Source: an uncultured Sanguibacteroides sp. | Lineage (GTDB): Bacteria > Bacteroidota > Bacteroidia > Bacteroidales > Marinifilaceae | Direction of reading: 5' to 3' | NCBI RefSeq assembly: GCF_900543425.1 | Contig: NZ_UQRQ01000031.1 | Span: 1 to 28,596, forward strand | Length of the DNA: 28,596 nt | Shown: in pieces, positions 1 to 8,427 of the stretch | Position numbering within the stretch: position 1 is the first letter of the stretch | How the letters are laid out: the number at the start of each line of letters is the position of its first letter | Position numbers and translations under genes: made by a program | The notes under the pieces: model-generated | Databases searched by the model: none | Seen by the model: the letters and a program-made list of their open reading frames with translations, nothing else | What the model was told of the DNA's origin: nothing

Positions 1-53
1 AAGACACAGTTTTTTTTCATAAGTTTGTATGTTTAGGTTAGTAGTTAGTAATT

Positions 54-91
54 AAAAATAAGAGATCGCCCCATCGGTCTCTTATTTTTTT
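54..91. terminator. Rho-independent terminator, probably bidirectional
   Basis: A perfect 12-bp stem (AAAAATAAGAGA at 54-65 with TCTCTTATTTTT at 78-89) encloses a 12-nt GC-rich loop and is followed by more T residues. It most likely ends a gene lying left of the window. The remaining sequence up to the first gene (92-141) has only a weak TACTTTTA at 94-101 as a possible -7 element and no clear -33 partner. Confidence 0.8.
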
Positions 92-141
92 ATTACTTTT
101 AACCTCAGAAAGGAGAAACATATAACTCAAACAGAATAACC

Positions 142-1092
142 ATGCAAACGAAAGTTTCACTCGGAATCGATATCGGAGGTACTAATACGGTTTTCGGCAT
201 TATTGATCAAGCGGGCAAATGTTACGCTGAAGGAACGTTATCAACTCAGGCTTACAATAATATCCAGGACTTTATAACAAAATTGCATGCCGATATCTCC
301 ACTCAATTAAACTCTTTGGATATCCTTCCTATAGGAGTGGGTATCGGTGCACCGAACGGTAATTATTATAACGGAACTATCGAACATGCTGCAAACCTGT
401 ATTGGAAAGGCATTATTCCGATCGTTGAACTTATCGAGAAAAAATTCAAATTACCGGCCGTAGTGACCAATGATGCGAAAGCCGCTGCCATCGGAGAGAT
501 GATCTATGGCGGAGCCAAAGGAATGAAAAATTTCGTGGTGGTTACCTTAGGGACCGGACTTGGAAGCGGTATCGTGGTAAACGGTCAATTGGTATATGGA
601 AACGACGGTTTAGCGGGAGAGTTAGGACATACGATAGTACATCCCCACGGAAGAGCATGTAATTGCGGAAGAAGAGGATGCCTGGAAACTTACGTGTCTG
701 CTACCGGAATCAAGCGAACAGCCTGTGAGTTGCTCGCCACGGAGAACATCGAAAGCCAATTACGAGATATCCCCTTCCATCAATTAACGGCTAAAAGAGT
801 ATATGAAGCAGCTGAAAAAGGAGACCCTATTGCATTAGAGGCGTTTCAACATACCGGAGAAGAATTAGGGAGCGCATTAGCTAATTTAGTAGCTATTACC
901 AGCCCGGAAGCCATATTTCTCCAAGGAGGAGTAGCCAACGCCGGAGAATGGCTATTTAAAACTACCCAGGAACAAATGGAGAAAAATCTACTCCACGTTT
1001 ACAAACAAAAGGTTAAAATTCTACGTTCCTCTTTACCAGTAAATGCAGCCATATTCGGTGCCTCTGCCTTGGCATGGAATGAATTAGGTTAG
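142..1092 (+). CDS. ROK family sugar kinase (glucokinase-like)
   Basis: Predicted cytoplasmic ATP-dependent kinase that phosphorylates a hexose such as glucose, N-acetylglucosamine or N-acetylmannosamine. The N-terminus carries the phosphate-binding motif GIDIGGTN (residues 8-15), the expected catalytic Asp is D111 in VTNDAKAAA, and GLAGELGH precedes a CNCGRRGCLE zinc motif with C173, C175 and C180. At 316 residues it has the usual length of a ROK kinase; there is no DNA-binding domain, so it is an enzyme rather than a NagC/XylR-type repressor. The GH92-like gene follows after 27 nt, so the two are probably co-transcribed and the kinase may act on a sugar released from glycans. The exact substrate cannot be told from sequence. 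Confidence 0.93.
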   Translation: MQTKVSLGIDIGGTNTVFGIIDQAGKCYAEGTLSTQAYNNIQDFITKLHADISTQLNSLDILPIGVGIGAPNGNYYNGTIEHAANLYWKGIIPIVELIEKKFKLPAVVTNDAKAAAIGEMIYGGAKGMKNFVVVTLGTGLGSGIVVNGQLVYGNDGLAGELGHTIVHPHGRACNCGRRGCLETYVSATGIKRTACELLATENIESQLRDIPFHQLTAKRVYEAAEKGDPIALEAFQHTGEELGSALANLVAITSPEAIFLQGGVANAGEWLFKTTQEQMEKNLLHVYKQKVKILRSSLPVNAAIFGASALAWNELG

Positions 1093-1119
1093 TCCTATCA
1101 ATATCGTAAAAACGAAACT

Positions 1120-3228
1120 ATGAAAACAAATCTTCTGTTGCTTTCTTTTTTATACTTACTAATCAGCACCAGCTGTAGCAAAGAGCGCGAGATTCCCATA
1201 ACCGATCTCGTTAACCCTCTTATCGGCACAAACGAACAAGGAGGTTGTTTTCCCGGGGCGGCCTATCCTTTCGGAATGTTACAACTCGGTCCGAATACTG
1301 TCAATACTTCCGGAAAACCAGGGTATCTATACAAAGATTCCGTTATATCGGCGTTTTCTTTTATTCGTCCGGTTTCCCGGACAACGGAAAAACACCTCGA
1401 TATAAAGATACTCCCCACGGTTAAAAAGCCTCGTCCGGGAGAAAATGCCGTTCATTTTATTCGCTCCTGTTATTCCAGTTTCTCTCACCAGAACGAACAG
1501 GCAGAACCCGGCTATTATAGTGTTACGCTTAAAAACGGAATTAAAACAGAGTCTTCTGTTACCGAACGGTGTGGCATGCAATATTATCAGTTTCCCACGG
1601 ATGCCAATTACGGATTGGTGTTGGATATGGTAACCCCATGTGAAGAAGGAGGCATACAAGAGACATCCATCAAAAAAGTAGACAACAGAAGTATTCAGGG
1701 ATACCGGAAATACACCCAAAACGACCAGACCAAGCGCATTTACTTTTTTATCCAATTTTCACAGGATGTAAACGTATGGGCAGGCAAAGATTCGCTGCAA
1801 CCAATTGCCAACGGGCAAAGAATCACAGCCTCTCAAAGTTACGCTTGGATCGATTTCGGACAAATCACCAACAAGATTATCGCAAAGATCAGTATCTCTT
1901 CCGCCAATAGTGACGGGGCTATTGCAAATTTAAATAAAGAAATGCCCCATTGGAGTTTCGATAAAGTAAAAAGAGATGCCAAACAACAATGGAGAAGAAC
2001 ACTTTCCAGAATAAAAATAAAAACGGAGAACACAGAATCGGCTAAAATATTTTATACAGCCTTGTATCACGCTTACTTAACTCCATCCGTCTATTCGGAC
2101 GTACACGGGAATTACGCGGGAGCAGACGGGGAGGTACACTCTGTAGGCAAAGCGACTCAATATAAATTAGCTCCGCTACAATATACTTCCTGGACTCAAT
2201 ACCCGCTATTAACCATTACCCAGCGGGGAAAGGTAAACGAAATCATTCGGTCCTTTCTGATCCACTACGATCAGACCGGTATTCTTCCTCGCGGGATCAA
2301 TCCACAACAAGCCATCGGGAATCCGGCCATATCCGTTATTACGGGAACTTACTTAAAGGGAATCCGCAATTTTGACATTGAAAAAGCCTATGAATCCATC
2401 AAAGCCACATTAGCCAGTCAGTCACCGGAACTCAACGCATTTCGCCAATATCACTTTATCCCCGGTGACCTGACAGAACATTCCGTTTTAAAGACTCTAA
2501 CCTATGCCTATGACAACTGGTGTGCGGCACAGATGGCAAAAGCATTGAACAAAGAGGACGATTATCTCTTTTTTATACAATCCTCCCGAAATTACGAGCA
2601 ACTATTCGACACGACAACGGGATGGGTAAAAGAAAAAGATAAACATCACTTATTCAAACAAACTGACAACTCTCTGAGAAACACATGGTTTATCCCGCAC
2701 GAGATAGAACAACTCATTAATATCCAAGGAGGAAAACAGGCTTTTATCGATAGGTTAGACAGTCTGTTTACTTCAAAGGACAGTACTCTCCATTACGAAC
2801 AGGCTTACGGTCCATTGCAACACACCCCCTACCTGTTTAGCTACGCGGGAGCACCGGAAAAGACACAATACTACATCAACCGGATCAGAAAACTCTACTC
2901 CAATACACCGGAAGGATTGCCGGGAAACGACAATTACGGTCAATTATCTACCTGGTATGTTTTCTCTGCCATCGGATTTTATCCGGTAAACCCTTGTAAC
3001 GGCAAATATCGATTGGGAACACCCTTATTTGAAAAAGTTGTTCTAAAGCTTGGCCAAGACAGACGTTTTATTATCAAAGCCAATAAAGAAAACGATCGAT
3101 ACATATATGTAAAAGAGGTATTATTGAACGGAGATCCCTTAGATCGCCCCTGGATCACGCATGAAGAAATCCTTCGCGGAGGAGAACTGGAATTTATACT
3201 GACGGATCAACCTTCCACAAACTCGTAA
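1120..3228 (+). CDS. GH92-family (alpha-mannosidase-like) lipoprotein with altered catalytic motifs
   Basis: GH92 enzymes are calcium-dependent exo-alpha-mannosidases of Bacteroidetes that trim N-glycans. This 702-residue protein begins with a hydrophobic signal ending at C19 (LISTSC), suggesting a lipoprotein. Family features retained are VNPLIGT, FPGAAYPFGMLQLGPNT near the start, TWFIPHE (522-528) and GQLSTWYVFSAIGFYPV near the C-terminus. Several usually conserved stretches are changed: the N-terminal GWDxCSGYHY and GFSHTHLSG blocks are absent, the TEGNAWQY block containing the general-acid Glu reads QTDNSLRN (514-521), and GNDD containing the base Asp reads GNDN (602-605). From recalled family data I infer that it may be inactive or use a different chemistry. 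It lies between a ROK kinase and a cytidylyltransferase gene with short gaps. Confidence 0.82.
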   Translation: MKTNLLLLSFLYLLISTSCSKEREIPITDLVNPLIGTNEQGGCFPGAAYPFGMLQLGPNTVNTSGKPGYLYKDSVISAFSFIRPVSRTTEKHLDIKILPTVKKPRPGENAVHFIRSCYSSFSHQNEQAEPGYYSVTLKNGIKTESSVTERCGMQYYQFPTDANYGLVLDMVTPCEEGGIQETSIKKVDNRSIQGYRKYTQNDQTKRIYFFIQFSQDVNVWAGKDSLQPIANGQRITASQSYAWIDFGQITNKIIAKISISSANSDGAIANLNKEMPHWSFDKVKRDAKQQWRRTLSRIKIKTENTESAKIFYTALYHAYLTPSVYSDVHGNYAGADGEVHSVGKATQYKLAPLQYTSWTQYPLLTITQRGKVNEIIRSFLIHYDQTGILPRGINPQQAIGNPAISVITGTYLKGIRNFDIEKAYESIKATLASQSPELNAFRQYHFIPGDLTEHSVLKTLTYAYDNWCAAQMAKALNKEDDYLFFIQSSRNYEQLFDTTTGWVKEKDKHHLFKQTDNSLRNTWFIPHEIEQLINIQGGKQAFIDRLDSLFTSKDSTLHYEQAYGPLQHTPYLFSYAGAPEKTQYYINRIRKLYSNTPEGLPGNDNYGQLSTWYVFSAIGFYPVNPCNGKYRLGTPLFEKVVLKLGQDRRFIIKANKENDRYIYVKEVLLNGDPLDRPWITHEEILRGGELEFILTDQPSTNS

Positions 3229-3243
3229 ATACAAAGACTTATC

Positions 3244-3972
3244 ATGAAGCGCATTGGCGTCATATTAGCCGGAGGTTCCGGATTAAGAATGGGAAATGAT
3301 ATCCCAAAACAATTTTTAAAAATCGCCGGGAAAAGCGTATTGGCTCACACGCTTTCCGTCTTTCAGACACATCCCGGTATAGACGAAATCATCATTGTTA
3401 TTCACAAAGATTTTATCGCCCAAGCCCAACATATTGTCGACACGGAAGGCATTCATAAGGTAAAAAAAATCGTACCCGGCGGCAAAGAGCGTTATCATTC
3501 CACGCTGGCCGCATTAGGCTCCTATACCGATGAAAACGTACTTTTTATCATTCATGATGCCGTTCGCCTGTTAGTTTCCCACTCCATCATTCATCGAATT
3601 ATCGAAAGCCTTCATACCTATAAGGCGTGTACTACGGCCATACCGGCAACAGACACCATCGTACAGAGTGATTCAACCGGACAGTTCATCGCCGCAATAC
3701 CTCAACGTCAGACTTTGTTCCATGTCCAAACTCCCCAAGGGTTTCACTCGACCACTCTGAGGGAAGCATACCGACTGGCACAAAACGACCCCCATTTTAC
3801 CAGCACCGACGATTGTGGAGTAGTCCGTCGTTATTTTCCCGACATCCCGATTAAGATCGTGGAGGGCTCCCCAGCCAACGTAAAATTAACCTATAAAGAA
3901 GATATCCCGGTAATAGAAAAACTTCTTTTGGCAAGAAATAACACGGATTGCGAGGATTATATCGATTTTTAG
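3244..3972 (+). CDS. IspD/TarI family cytidylyltransferase (2-C-methyl-D-erythritol 4-phosphate or ribitol-5-phosphate)
   Basis: CTP-dependent nucleotidyltransferase of 242 residues, full family length. The CTP-binding loop VILAGGSGLRMGNDIPKQF sits at residues 6-24, followed by GGKERYHST, HDAVRLLV, PATDTI, QTPQGFH, TDDCG and LTYKED. IspD makes CDP-methylerythritol for isoprenoids; TarI makes CDP-ribitol for surface polymers. The QTPQ(G/S)F motif and VKLTYKED ending look closer to TarI-like paralogues than to classical IspD (LTPQFF), and the usual HDA(A/V)RP motif has Leu instead of Pro. Nearby envelope genes fit a CDP-alitol role, but the pathway assignment is uncertain. It starts 15 nt after the GH92-like gene. 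Confidence 0.85.
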   Translation: MKRIGVILAGGSGLRMGNDIPKQFLKIAGKSVLAHTLSVFQTHPGIDEIIIVIHKDFIAQAQHIVDTEGIHKVKKIVPGGKERYHSTLAALGSYTDENVLFIIHDAVRLLVSHSIIHRIIESLHTYKACTTAIPATDTIVQSDSTGQFIAAIPQRQTLFHVQTPQGFHSTTLREAYRLAQNDPHFTSTDDCGVVRRYFPDIPIKIVEGSPANVKLTYKEDIPVIEKLLLARNNTDCEDYIDF

Positions 3973-3973
3973 A

Positions 3974-3981
3974 TACCTTTG
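3974..3981 (+). promoter_or_regulatory. Bacteroidetes -7 element TACCTTTG for the Wzi-like gene
   Basis: TACCTTTG matches the TAnnTTTG consensus and starts just after the stop of the cytidylyltransferase gene. The -33 region is poor (TTGC at 3948-3951, 22 nt upstream). Its position 33 nt before ATG 4015 argues that 4015, not an upstream TTG at 3979 that overlaps this element, is the true start. Confidence 0.5.
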
Positions 3982-4014
3982 CGAGTCGTACTGTGTATAA
4001 ATGAATTTTTACAA

Positions 4015-5436
4015 ATGAGAATCGCAATCATCTTATTAGGAATAATTTTATTTCCGGGTGTTATGTGTGCCCAAAAGAGAAGTATTGAATATAACACCTC
4101 CCTTTCCGGTTTTATCTCGTCTAAAAACGAATTACCTTTCTGGATGATCTCCAATCGTCACGGCCTTATTCCCAACGGTAAAGGAGGTTTATTGGAAGCC
4201 GGCATTTTCTCGGATTTCAACAGTAAACATAAGATCCAATTCGCTTACGGCTTTTCCGGGGCCGCCTATCTTTCCCAAGCAGAAAACAATATATTGGTCG
4301 ACCAACTTTACGTTAGCGCCAAATGGAGAAAATTTCGACTGGACTTAGGAATGATTCATCCGGAAGAAGAGTATAACGGGGTTTCCTCCACCAACGGTAA
4401 TTTCGTTCGTTCCGGTAATTCCAGAACCATGCCGGGCTACAACCTTAGCAGCGAATACATCTCCATCGGAAATTTCTTTGCCTTTAAATTCAATTGGGCC
4501 GATTACCAGATGATCGATGATCGCTATGTAAAAGATACCCGCTTGCACAACAAATCTCTATTTGTTAAATTCACGATTCACCAACGGATCGAACTGATCG
4601 TAGGTCTGGAACATTGGGCTCAATGGGCCGGGAAATCTCCGGTATACGGGAAACAACCCTCTTCATTCAAAGATTATTTACGAATTGTCGCCGCCAAGGA
4701 AGGTGGTTCGGATGCAAGCCAAAGTGATATCATTAACGCTTTGGGAAACCACTTGGGCAGAGAACATCTACGCATCAACTACCTGGGAGACGACTATACC
4801 CTGACTTTCTATCACGATATTCCGTTTGAAGACGGTTCGGGTACCGATTTCCGTTCTTTCCCGGACGGGACATATAATTTTTATTACGGAGCCAAAAACA
4901 AAGAACAATGGATCAGCGACATCATGTATGAATTTTATTATACCAAATACCAATCCGGCTCCCGTCATGACCGACCCGCCACCCCCGAAGAGATGGAACA
5001 TCAAGATCCTAACAGTCCGAGCTACGGTAAAAAAATATTAGGAGGTTGCGACGATTATTTTAATAACGGTGAATACCGGAGCGGCTGGACCCTATATCAA
5101 CGAACCATCGGTTCTCCCTTTATGTTATCCGACATGGAGAAAGGAGGTTTGGGAATCTATAACAATCGGGTTATCGCCCACTATATAGGCATAAAAGGAG
5201 CGGCTTTCCATAAAGTTCCCTATAAAGCCATGTTATCTTATTCTATCAATTACGGAACTTATTCCAAGAAATTCGACGGCTCCTATCGTGAATTCTCTTT
5301 CGGTTTGGAAGCCCGGCTACCCTTACAACATTTACCCGTAAACATAGATACCGGTATATACGGAGACTTTGGGAAAGTATTCAAAAACAACATCGGGCTT
5401 ACCGTAAAGATCAGCAGAAAAGGATTCATCAAATAA
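4015..5436 (+). CDS. Wzi-like capsule assembly family outer-membrane protein
   Basis: Predicted secreted beta-barrel protein of 473 residues. The start at 4015 gives a clean signal peptide (MRIAIILLGIILFPGVMCA before QKRS). The mature N-terminus (SGFISSKNELPFWMISNRHG, then GLLEAGIFSDF) is typical of Bacteroidetes proteins of the Wzi family, and the rest alternates aromatic and charged strands as in an outer-membrane barrel. Wzi in Enterobacteria is a surface lectin that anchors capsule; the Bacteroidetes homologues are much less understood. The gene ends with an 8-bp convergent overlap with the GT9 gene. Its neighbours are LPS or surface-glycan genes, which fits a role in holding or exporting a surface polysaccharide. 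Exact ligand unknown. Confidence 0.82.
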   Translation: MRIAIILLGIILFPGVMCAQKRSIEYNTSLSGFISSKNELPFWMISNRHGLIPNGKGGLLEAGIFSDFNSKHKIQFAYGFSGAAYLSQAENNILVDQLYVSAKWRKFRLDLGMIHPEEEYNGVSSTNGNFVRSGNSRTMPGYNLSSEYISIGNFFAFKFNWADYQMIDDRYVKDTRLHNKSLFVKFTIHQRIELIVGLEHWAQWAGKSPVYGKQPSSFKDYLRIVAAKEGGSDASQSDIINALGNHLGREHLRINYLGDDYTLTFYHDIPFEDGSGTDFRSFPDGTYNFYYGAKNKEQWISDIMYEFYYTKYQSGSRHDRPATPEEMEHQDPNSPSYGKKILGGCDDYFNNGEYRSGWTLYQRTIGSPFMLSDMEKGGLGIYNNRVIAHYIGIKGAAFHKVPYKAMLSYSINYGTYSKKFDGSYREFSFGLEARLPLQHLPVNIDTGIYGDFGKVFKNNIGLTVKISRKGFIK

Positions 5437-6487
5437 TTCCGGATTTCGGTGTCAAAAATTTATCAAGCATGGGGTGTAACCTTGCCCAAACCTCTTCGAC
5501 GGTAATTCTCTCGAAACGTTCCTTATCCGTCAGGCTCTTCCACTCGTCCGGGGAGATCAAATCCCGGGAACTGATCCCCTGGTTACACTCGGTCGGGTTA
5601 GGCAACCATTTGGTCTTATCCACCCAAGGCGGATAAATAGCAAAACTATGAACTTGCAAAGCCTGAGCGATATGCCGGGGACCTCCTTCGTTACCAAAAA
5701 AGAAGTCAGCCTGCAAACACATGGCAGCCAGTTTTCTTATAGAATCAGCTGCAATATGAACAAAAAGATGCTTGTCTTCTTTCATCTCCCGGAACAACTG
5801 AAAAGCGGCCTCCTTTTCCTGTTCGTTATAATTGAATATCAATTGGGCATCATAAGTTTCAATCATCAACCTCAATACCTCCTTCATTCTCTCCATGTGC
5901 CACGCTTTTCCCTTTACTCGCGTGAAGGGAGTACAGATAATTACCGGTTTGGAAAAATCAATTCCTTTCTGTTTCATAAAAGAATGAAAATCCCGGCTCT
6001 CTTCCGAAGTAACGTATAACCGAAAATCAGACACGTATTCCAGCGGTTTCAATTGTTCCAACGGCTTTAGCAACAGCAAATTTCGTGAGACTTCGTCCAA
6101 CGTCTCGTCCTTTTGATTGGCAATCCGGTAATTATGGCCAATGAAAGAATAACTTTTCCGTGTTCCGATACGGTATTTTGTTTTCAAAGAAAACCAGGAA
6201 AAACACAAGGAAGTAAGAGTCGTACGCGTGTCTATAATCACATCGTACTTCTCCTTTCGCATCAATCGCCAAACCCGTTTCAGATAACTCCCGACACCGT
6301 CTTTTCCTGAAAAAGAGATCACTTTATCTATATCGGGATGATGCTCGAATAAGGTATTTATCGGATCATATAAGAGATAATGAATCTCTGCTTCCGGAAA
6401 GTTTTTACGAATGGTACTGCAAATCACGGTTGACAATACGGCATCTCCGATCCGACGAAAACGAATAATTAAAACTTTATTAATCAT
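5429..6487 (-). CDS. Glycosyltransferase family 9 (heptosyltransferase-like)
   Basis: GT9 enzymes add ADP-heptose to the LPS inner core at the cytoplasmic face of the inner membrane. The 352-residue protein starts with the family signature VLIIRFRRIGDAVLSTV (residues 5-21), has an N-terminal acceptor domain, and a C-terminal nucleotide-sugar domain with CTPFTRVKGKAWH and FGNEGGPRHIAQAL, the equivalent of the usual G(D/N)xGxxH(I/L)A motif. It overlaps the upstream DUF4254 gene by 8 bp (6480-6487), so the two are translationally coupled. Whether the donor is heptose or another sugar cannot be decided; many Bacteroidetes GT9 proteins are only annotated as lipopolysaccharide heptosyltransferase family. 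Confidence 0.9.
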   Translation of the reverse strand: MINKVLIIRFRRIGDAVLSTVICSTIRKNFPEAEIHYLLYDPINTLFEHHPDIDKVISFSGKDGVGSYLKRVWRLMRKEKYDVIIDTRTTLTSLCFSWFSLKTKYRIGTRKSYSFIGHNYRIANQKDETLDEVSRNLLLLKPLEQLKPLEYVSDFRLYVTSEESRDFHSFMKQKGIDFSKPVIICTPFTRVKGKAWHMERMKEVLRLMIETYDAQLIFNYNEQEKEAAFQLFREMKEDKHLFVHIAADSIRKLAAMCLQADFFFGNEGGPRHIAQALQVHSFAIYPPWVDKTKWLPNPTECNQGISSRDLISPDEWKSLTDKERFERITVEEVWARLHPMLDKFLTPKSGII

Positions 6488-7097
6488 CCTCCTCCATCTT
6501 TTTATATAATACGGGATTCAACATCGGATCATTATACATCTTCATCTGCTTATAAACCTTCATGTACTTCTTACCCGATTCGATATCTGCCAATAGTTGG
6601 TCGACCGCCACTATCAAATCCTGACGCTGGCTCTTCAAAACCTCCAATTTCGATTGACATGCCTCTATGTGGGCAGGAGGAACATCTATTCTTTCAACTT
6701 CCTGTTCCATATGGTAGATCTTAAGAGCTAAAATAGAGAGACGATCCAAAGCCCATGCGGGACTTTCCGTATTCAACGTAGCATCCGGCCTCGTCTCCAC
6801 GTTTTTATATTTCTCTAAAAACCAATCGTCGATTCTCTCAACGATATCCGTACGAATTTGATTCAACACATCTATCCGACGCTTTATCCTTAATGCTTCT
6901 TCCGGAATAATCTCCGGATCCCGAATAATATCTTCCAGATGCCATTGTATCGCATCTGTCCAATTTTTCATATACAAATGATAAGCAATATTTTTTTCGT
7001 CATATGGATTGACTACTCTCGCTTCCACTTCACCTTTAAGATGATAAGCATGCGTTGCATCATCAAAAACTTTATAACTCCATTCACTAAATGACAT
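6480..7097 (-). CDS. DUF4254 domain-containing protein
   Basis: A 205-residue cytoplasmic protein with no signal peptide or membrane segment, rich in charged helices. I recognise the DUF4254 pattern: NPYDEKNIAYHLY, NWTDAIQWHLEDIIRDPEI, NTESPAWALDRLSILALKIYHM and, near the C-terminus, KYMKVYKQMKMYNDPMLNPV. Helical predictions suggest an all-alpha bundle. Its function is not known to me. It is the first gene of a two-gene minus-strand unit with the GT9 enzyme, and the 8-bp overlap suggests its product works with or supports that glycosyltransferase in LPS core synthesis. Confidence 0.9.
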   Translation of the reverse strand: MSFSEWSYKVFDDATHAYHLKGEVEARVVNPYDEKNIAYHLYMKNWTDAIQWHLEDIIRDPEIIPEEALRIKRRIDVLNQIRTDIVERIDDWFLEKYKNVETRPDATLNTESPAWALDRLSILALKIYHMEQEVERIDVPPAHIEACQSKLEVLKSQRQDLIVAVDQLLADIESGKKYMKVYKQMKMYNDPMLNPVLYKKMEEDD

Positions 7098-7134
7098 CTA
7101 CACTACGAATCTAACAAATTATATATATAAATAA

Positions 7135-7142
7135 CAAAATTA
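7135..7142 (-). promoter_or_regulatory. -7 element TAATTTTG for DUF4254-GT9
   Basis: Read on the minus strand, 7142-7135 is TAATTTTG, matching TAnnTTTG, 37 nt before the DUF4254 start codon. No convincing TTTG appears 19-21 nt further upstream, so the promoter is only partly supported. Confidence 0.4.
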
Positions 7143-7172
7143 TAATTTCATTCCATAATATCGGCACACACG

Positions 7173-7184
7173 AATGTTAACATT
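7173..7184. promoter_or_regulatory. 12-bp palindrome, candidate operator
   Basis: AATGTTAACATT is a perfect palindrome in the 261-bp divergent spacer between DUF4254 and the PLP-enzyme gene. It lies just upstream of where the minus-strand -33 would be and 66 nt upstream of the plus-strand -33 element. A regulator binding here could act on both units, but AT-rich spacers give such palindromes by chance. Confidence 0.25.
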
Positions 7185-7250
7185 TATTATTTATGTCAAA
7201 TACGCACCCCGTTTAGTTACATGTTCTCTGTACTGAAAGAGAGCAGTTAT

Positions 7251-7282
7251 TTTGGCGTATTAAATTATTTCATGTAGTTTTG
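7251..7282 (+). promoter_or_regulatory. Bacteroidetes-type promoter of the PLP enzyme/cytidylyltransferase operon
   Basis: TTTG at 7251-7254 and TAGTTTTG at 7275-7282 are separated by 20 nt, an exact fit to the TTTG-N19-21-TAnnTTTG consensus of Bacteroides sigma-ABfr promoters. Transcription would start near 7289, giving a leader of about 70 nt before ATG 7359. Confidence 0.75.
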
Positions 7283-7358
7283 CATGTTATTAATAAATGC
7301 TTTTTTCATTTTAAAGCAACTATTTGTTTGAACGTTTTGGAAACCATATAAAATAACC

Positions 7359-8417
7359 ATGGAGAATAAGATAACTTACCTTGATCGCAATGAATACAAT
7401 TACGGTCCTGCACCTGAAATTGGAGAAGTATTAAAAAATTTCGATCCCAATAAATTATGTTTTTATACCCGCATTTACGATGAAGGGAAAAAAAGTATAT
7501 TATCGGACTATATCTCCGTTCTTTACGGGGTCCCCGAAAAACAAGTCATTTTAGGGTATGGTGGAGAAGATATCTTAAAACAAGTAGTACATTGCTTTTT
7601 AGCTGGCGGCCCCAAAGCTAAAACACTACTTATTCCTAAATTCTCCTGGTGGTATTATAAATCTATTGCCGACGAAGTAAACGGACGTACCATTTTTTAT
7701 CCTTTATACGAAGAGGGCGATACCTTTAAGTACGATATCGATGGAATGCAAAAAATCGTTGAACAGGAAAAACCGGAAATGATTTTAATTGCATCCCCGA
7801 ACAATCCGACAGGTAACTCGCTATCGGAAAGCGAATTGGATAGAATATTATCTTTTATCGATAAAGATACGGTTGTCGTTATCGATGAAGCTTACGCTTC
7901 ATTCGCCAATAAAGATACCAGCTACATCAAACCTTTAATCGAGAAATATCCCAACCTCCTAATCGTCAGAACACTTTCCAAATTTTACGGATTACCCGGG
8001 TTACGCTTGGGTTTTGCCTTTATGGGAAGTAACCTGACTCCATTTCTGAATTACAGTACCAAATACTTAGGATACAACCGGATTACGGAAGAGATCGGAA
8101 TCGCCGTATTTAAAGCCAGCAATTACTATCAACACATTGCGGACTTAATGGCAGAAGATCGAACAACATACAGAAAAGAATTAGGGGTTTTGGATGGTTT
8201 TAAAGTATACCAATCCAATGCTAATTTTATCCTCGTTAAATATCCGATTGCCCTGAAGGCTGAGCTCCAGAAAGCATTAAAGGAAAAAGGGTTGATTGTA
8301 AAATTCATGAACGAAGAAAACATCAATACGCATATGCGGATCACACTCGGTACTCAAAAACAAAACCGCCTGGTTATTGATACGATAAAAGAAGTAGTAA
8401 AGAATTTCAAATTGTAA
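7359..8417 (+). CDS. PLP-dependent aminotransferase/decarboxylase, HisC/CobD-like
   Basis: A fold-type I PLP enzyme of 352 residues. Visible motifs are GYGGEDIL (cofactor phosphate site), SPNNPTGN, VIDEAYASF and RTLSKFYGLPGLRLGF with the Schiff-base lysine K208 and R216. Standard annotation would be histidinol-phosphate aminotransferase. However, no other histidine gene is present, and SKFYGLPGLRLG resembles the CobD threonine-phosphate decarboxylase branch (KFYAxPGLRLG) more than HisC (SKAFxLAGLR). A HisC/CobD-like enzyme in the Campylobacter jejuni capsule locus (Cj1436) is reported to decarboxylate phosphoserine to ethanolamine phosphate. With a LicC-like nucleotidyltransferase 10 nt downstream and a CDP-alcohol transferase next, I infer that it makes a phosphorylated amino-alcohol for surface decoration. 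Substrate unproven. Confidence 0.85.
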   Translation: MENKITYLDRNEYNYGPAPEIGEVLKNFDPNKLCFYTRIYDEGKKSILSDYISVLYGVPEKQVILGYGGEDILKQVVHCFLAGGPKAKTLLIPKFSWWYYKSIADEVNGRTIFYPLYEEGDTFKYDIDGMQKIVEQEKPEMILIASPNNPTGNSLSESELDRILSFIDKDTVVVIDEAYASFANKDTSYIKPLIEKYPNLLIVRTLSKFYGLPGLRLGFAFMGSNLTPFLNYSTKYLGYNRITEEIGIAVFKASNYYQHIADLMAEDRTTYRKELGVLDGFKVYQSNANFILVKYPIALKAELQKALKEKGLIVKFMNEENINTHMRITLGTQKQNRLVIDTIKEVVKNFKL

Positions 8418-8427
8418 ATTCATCTTC

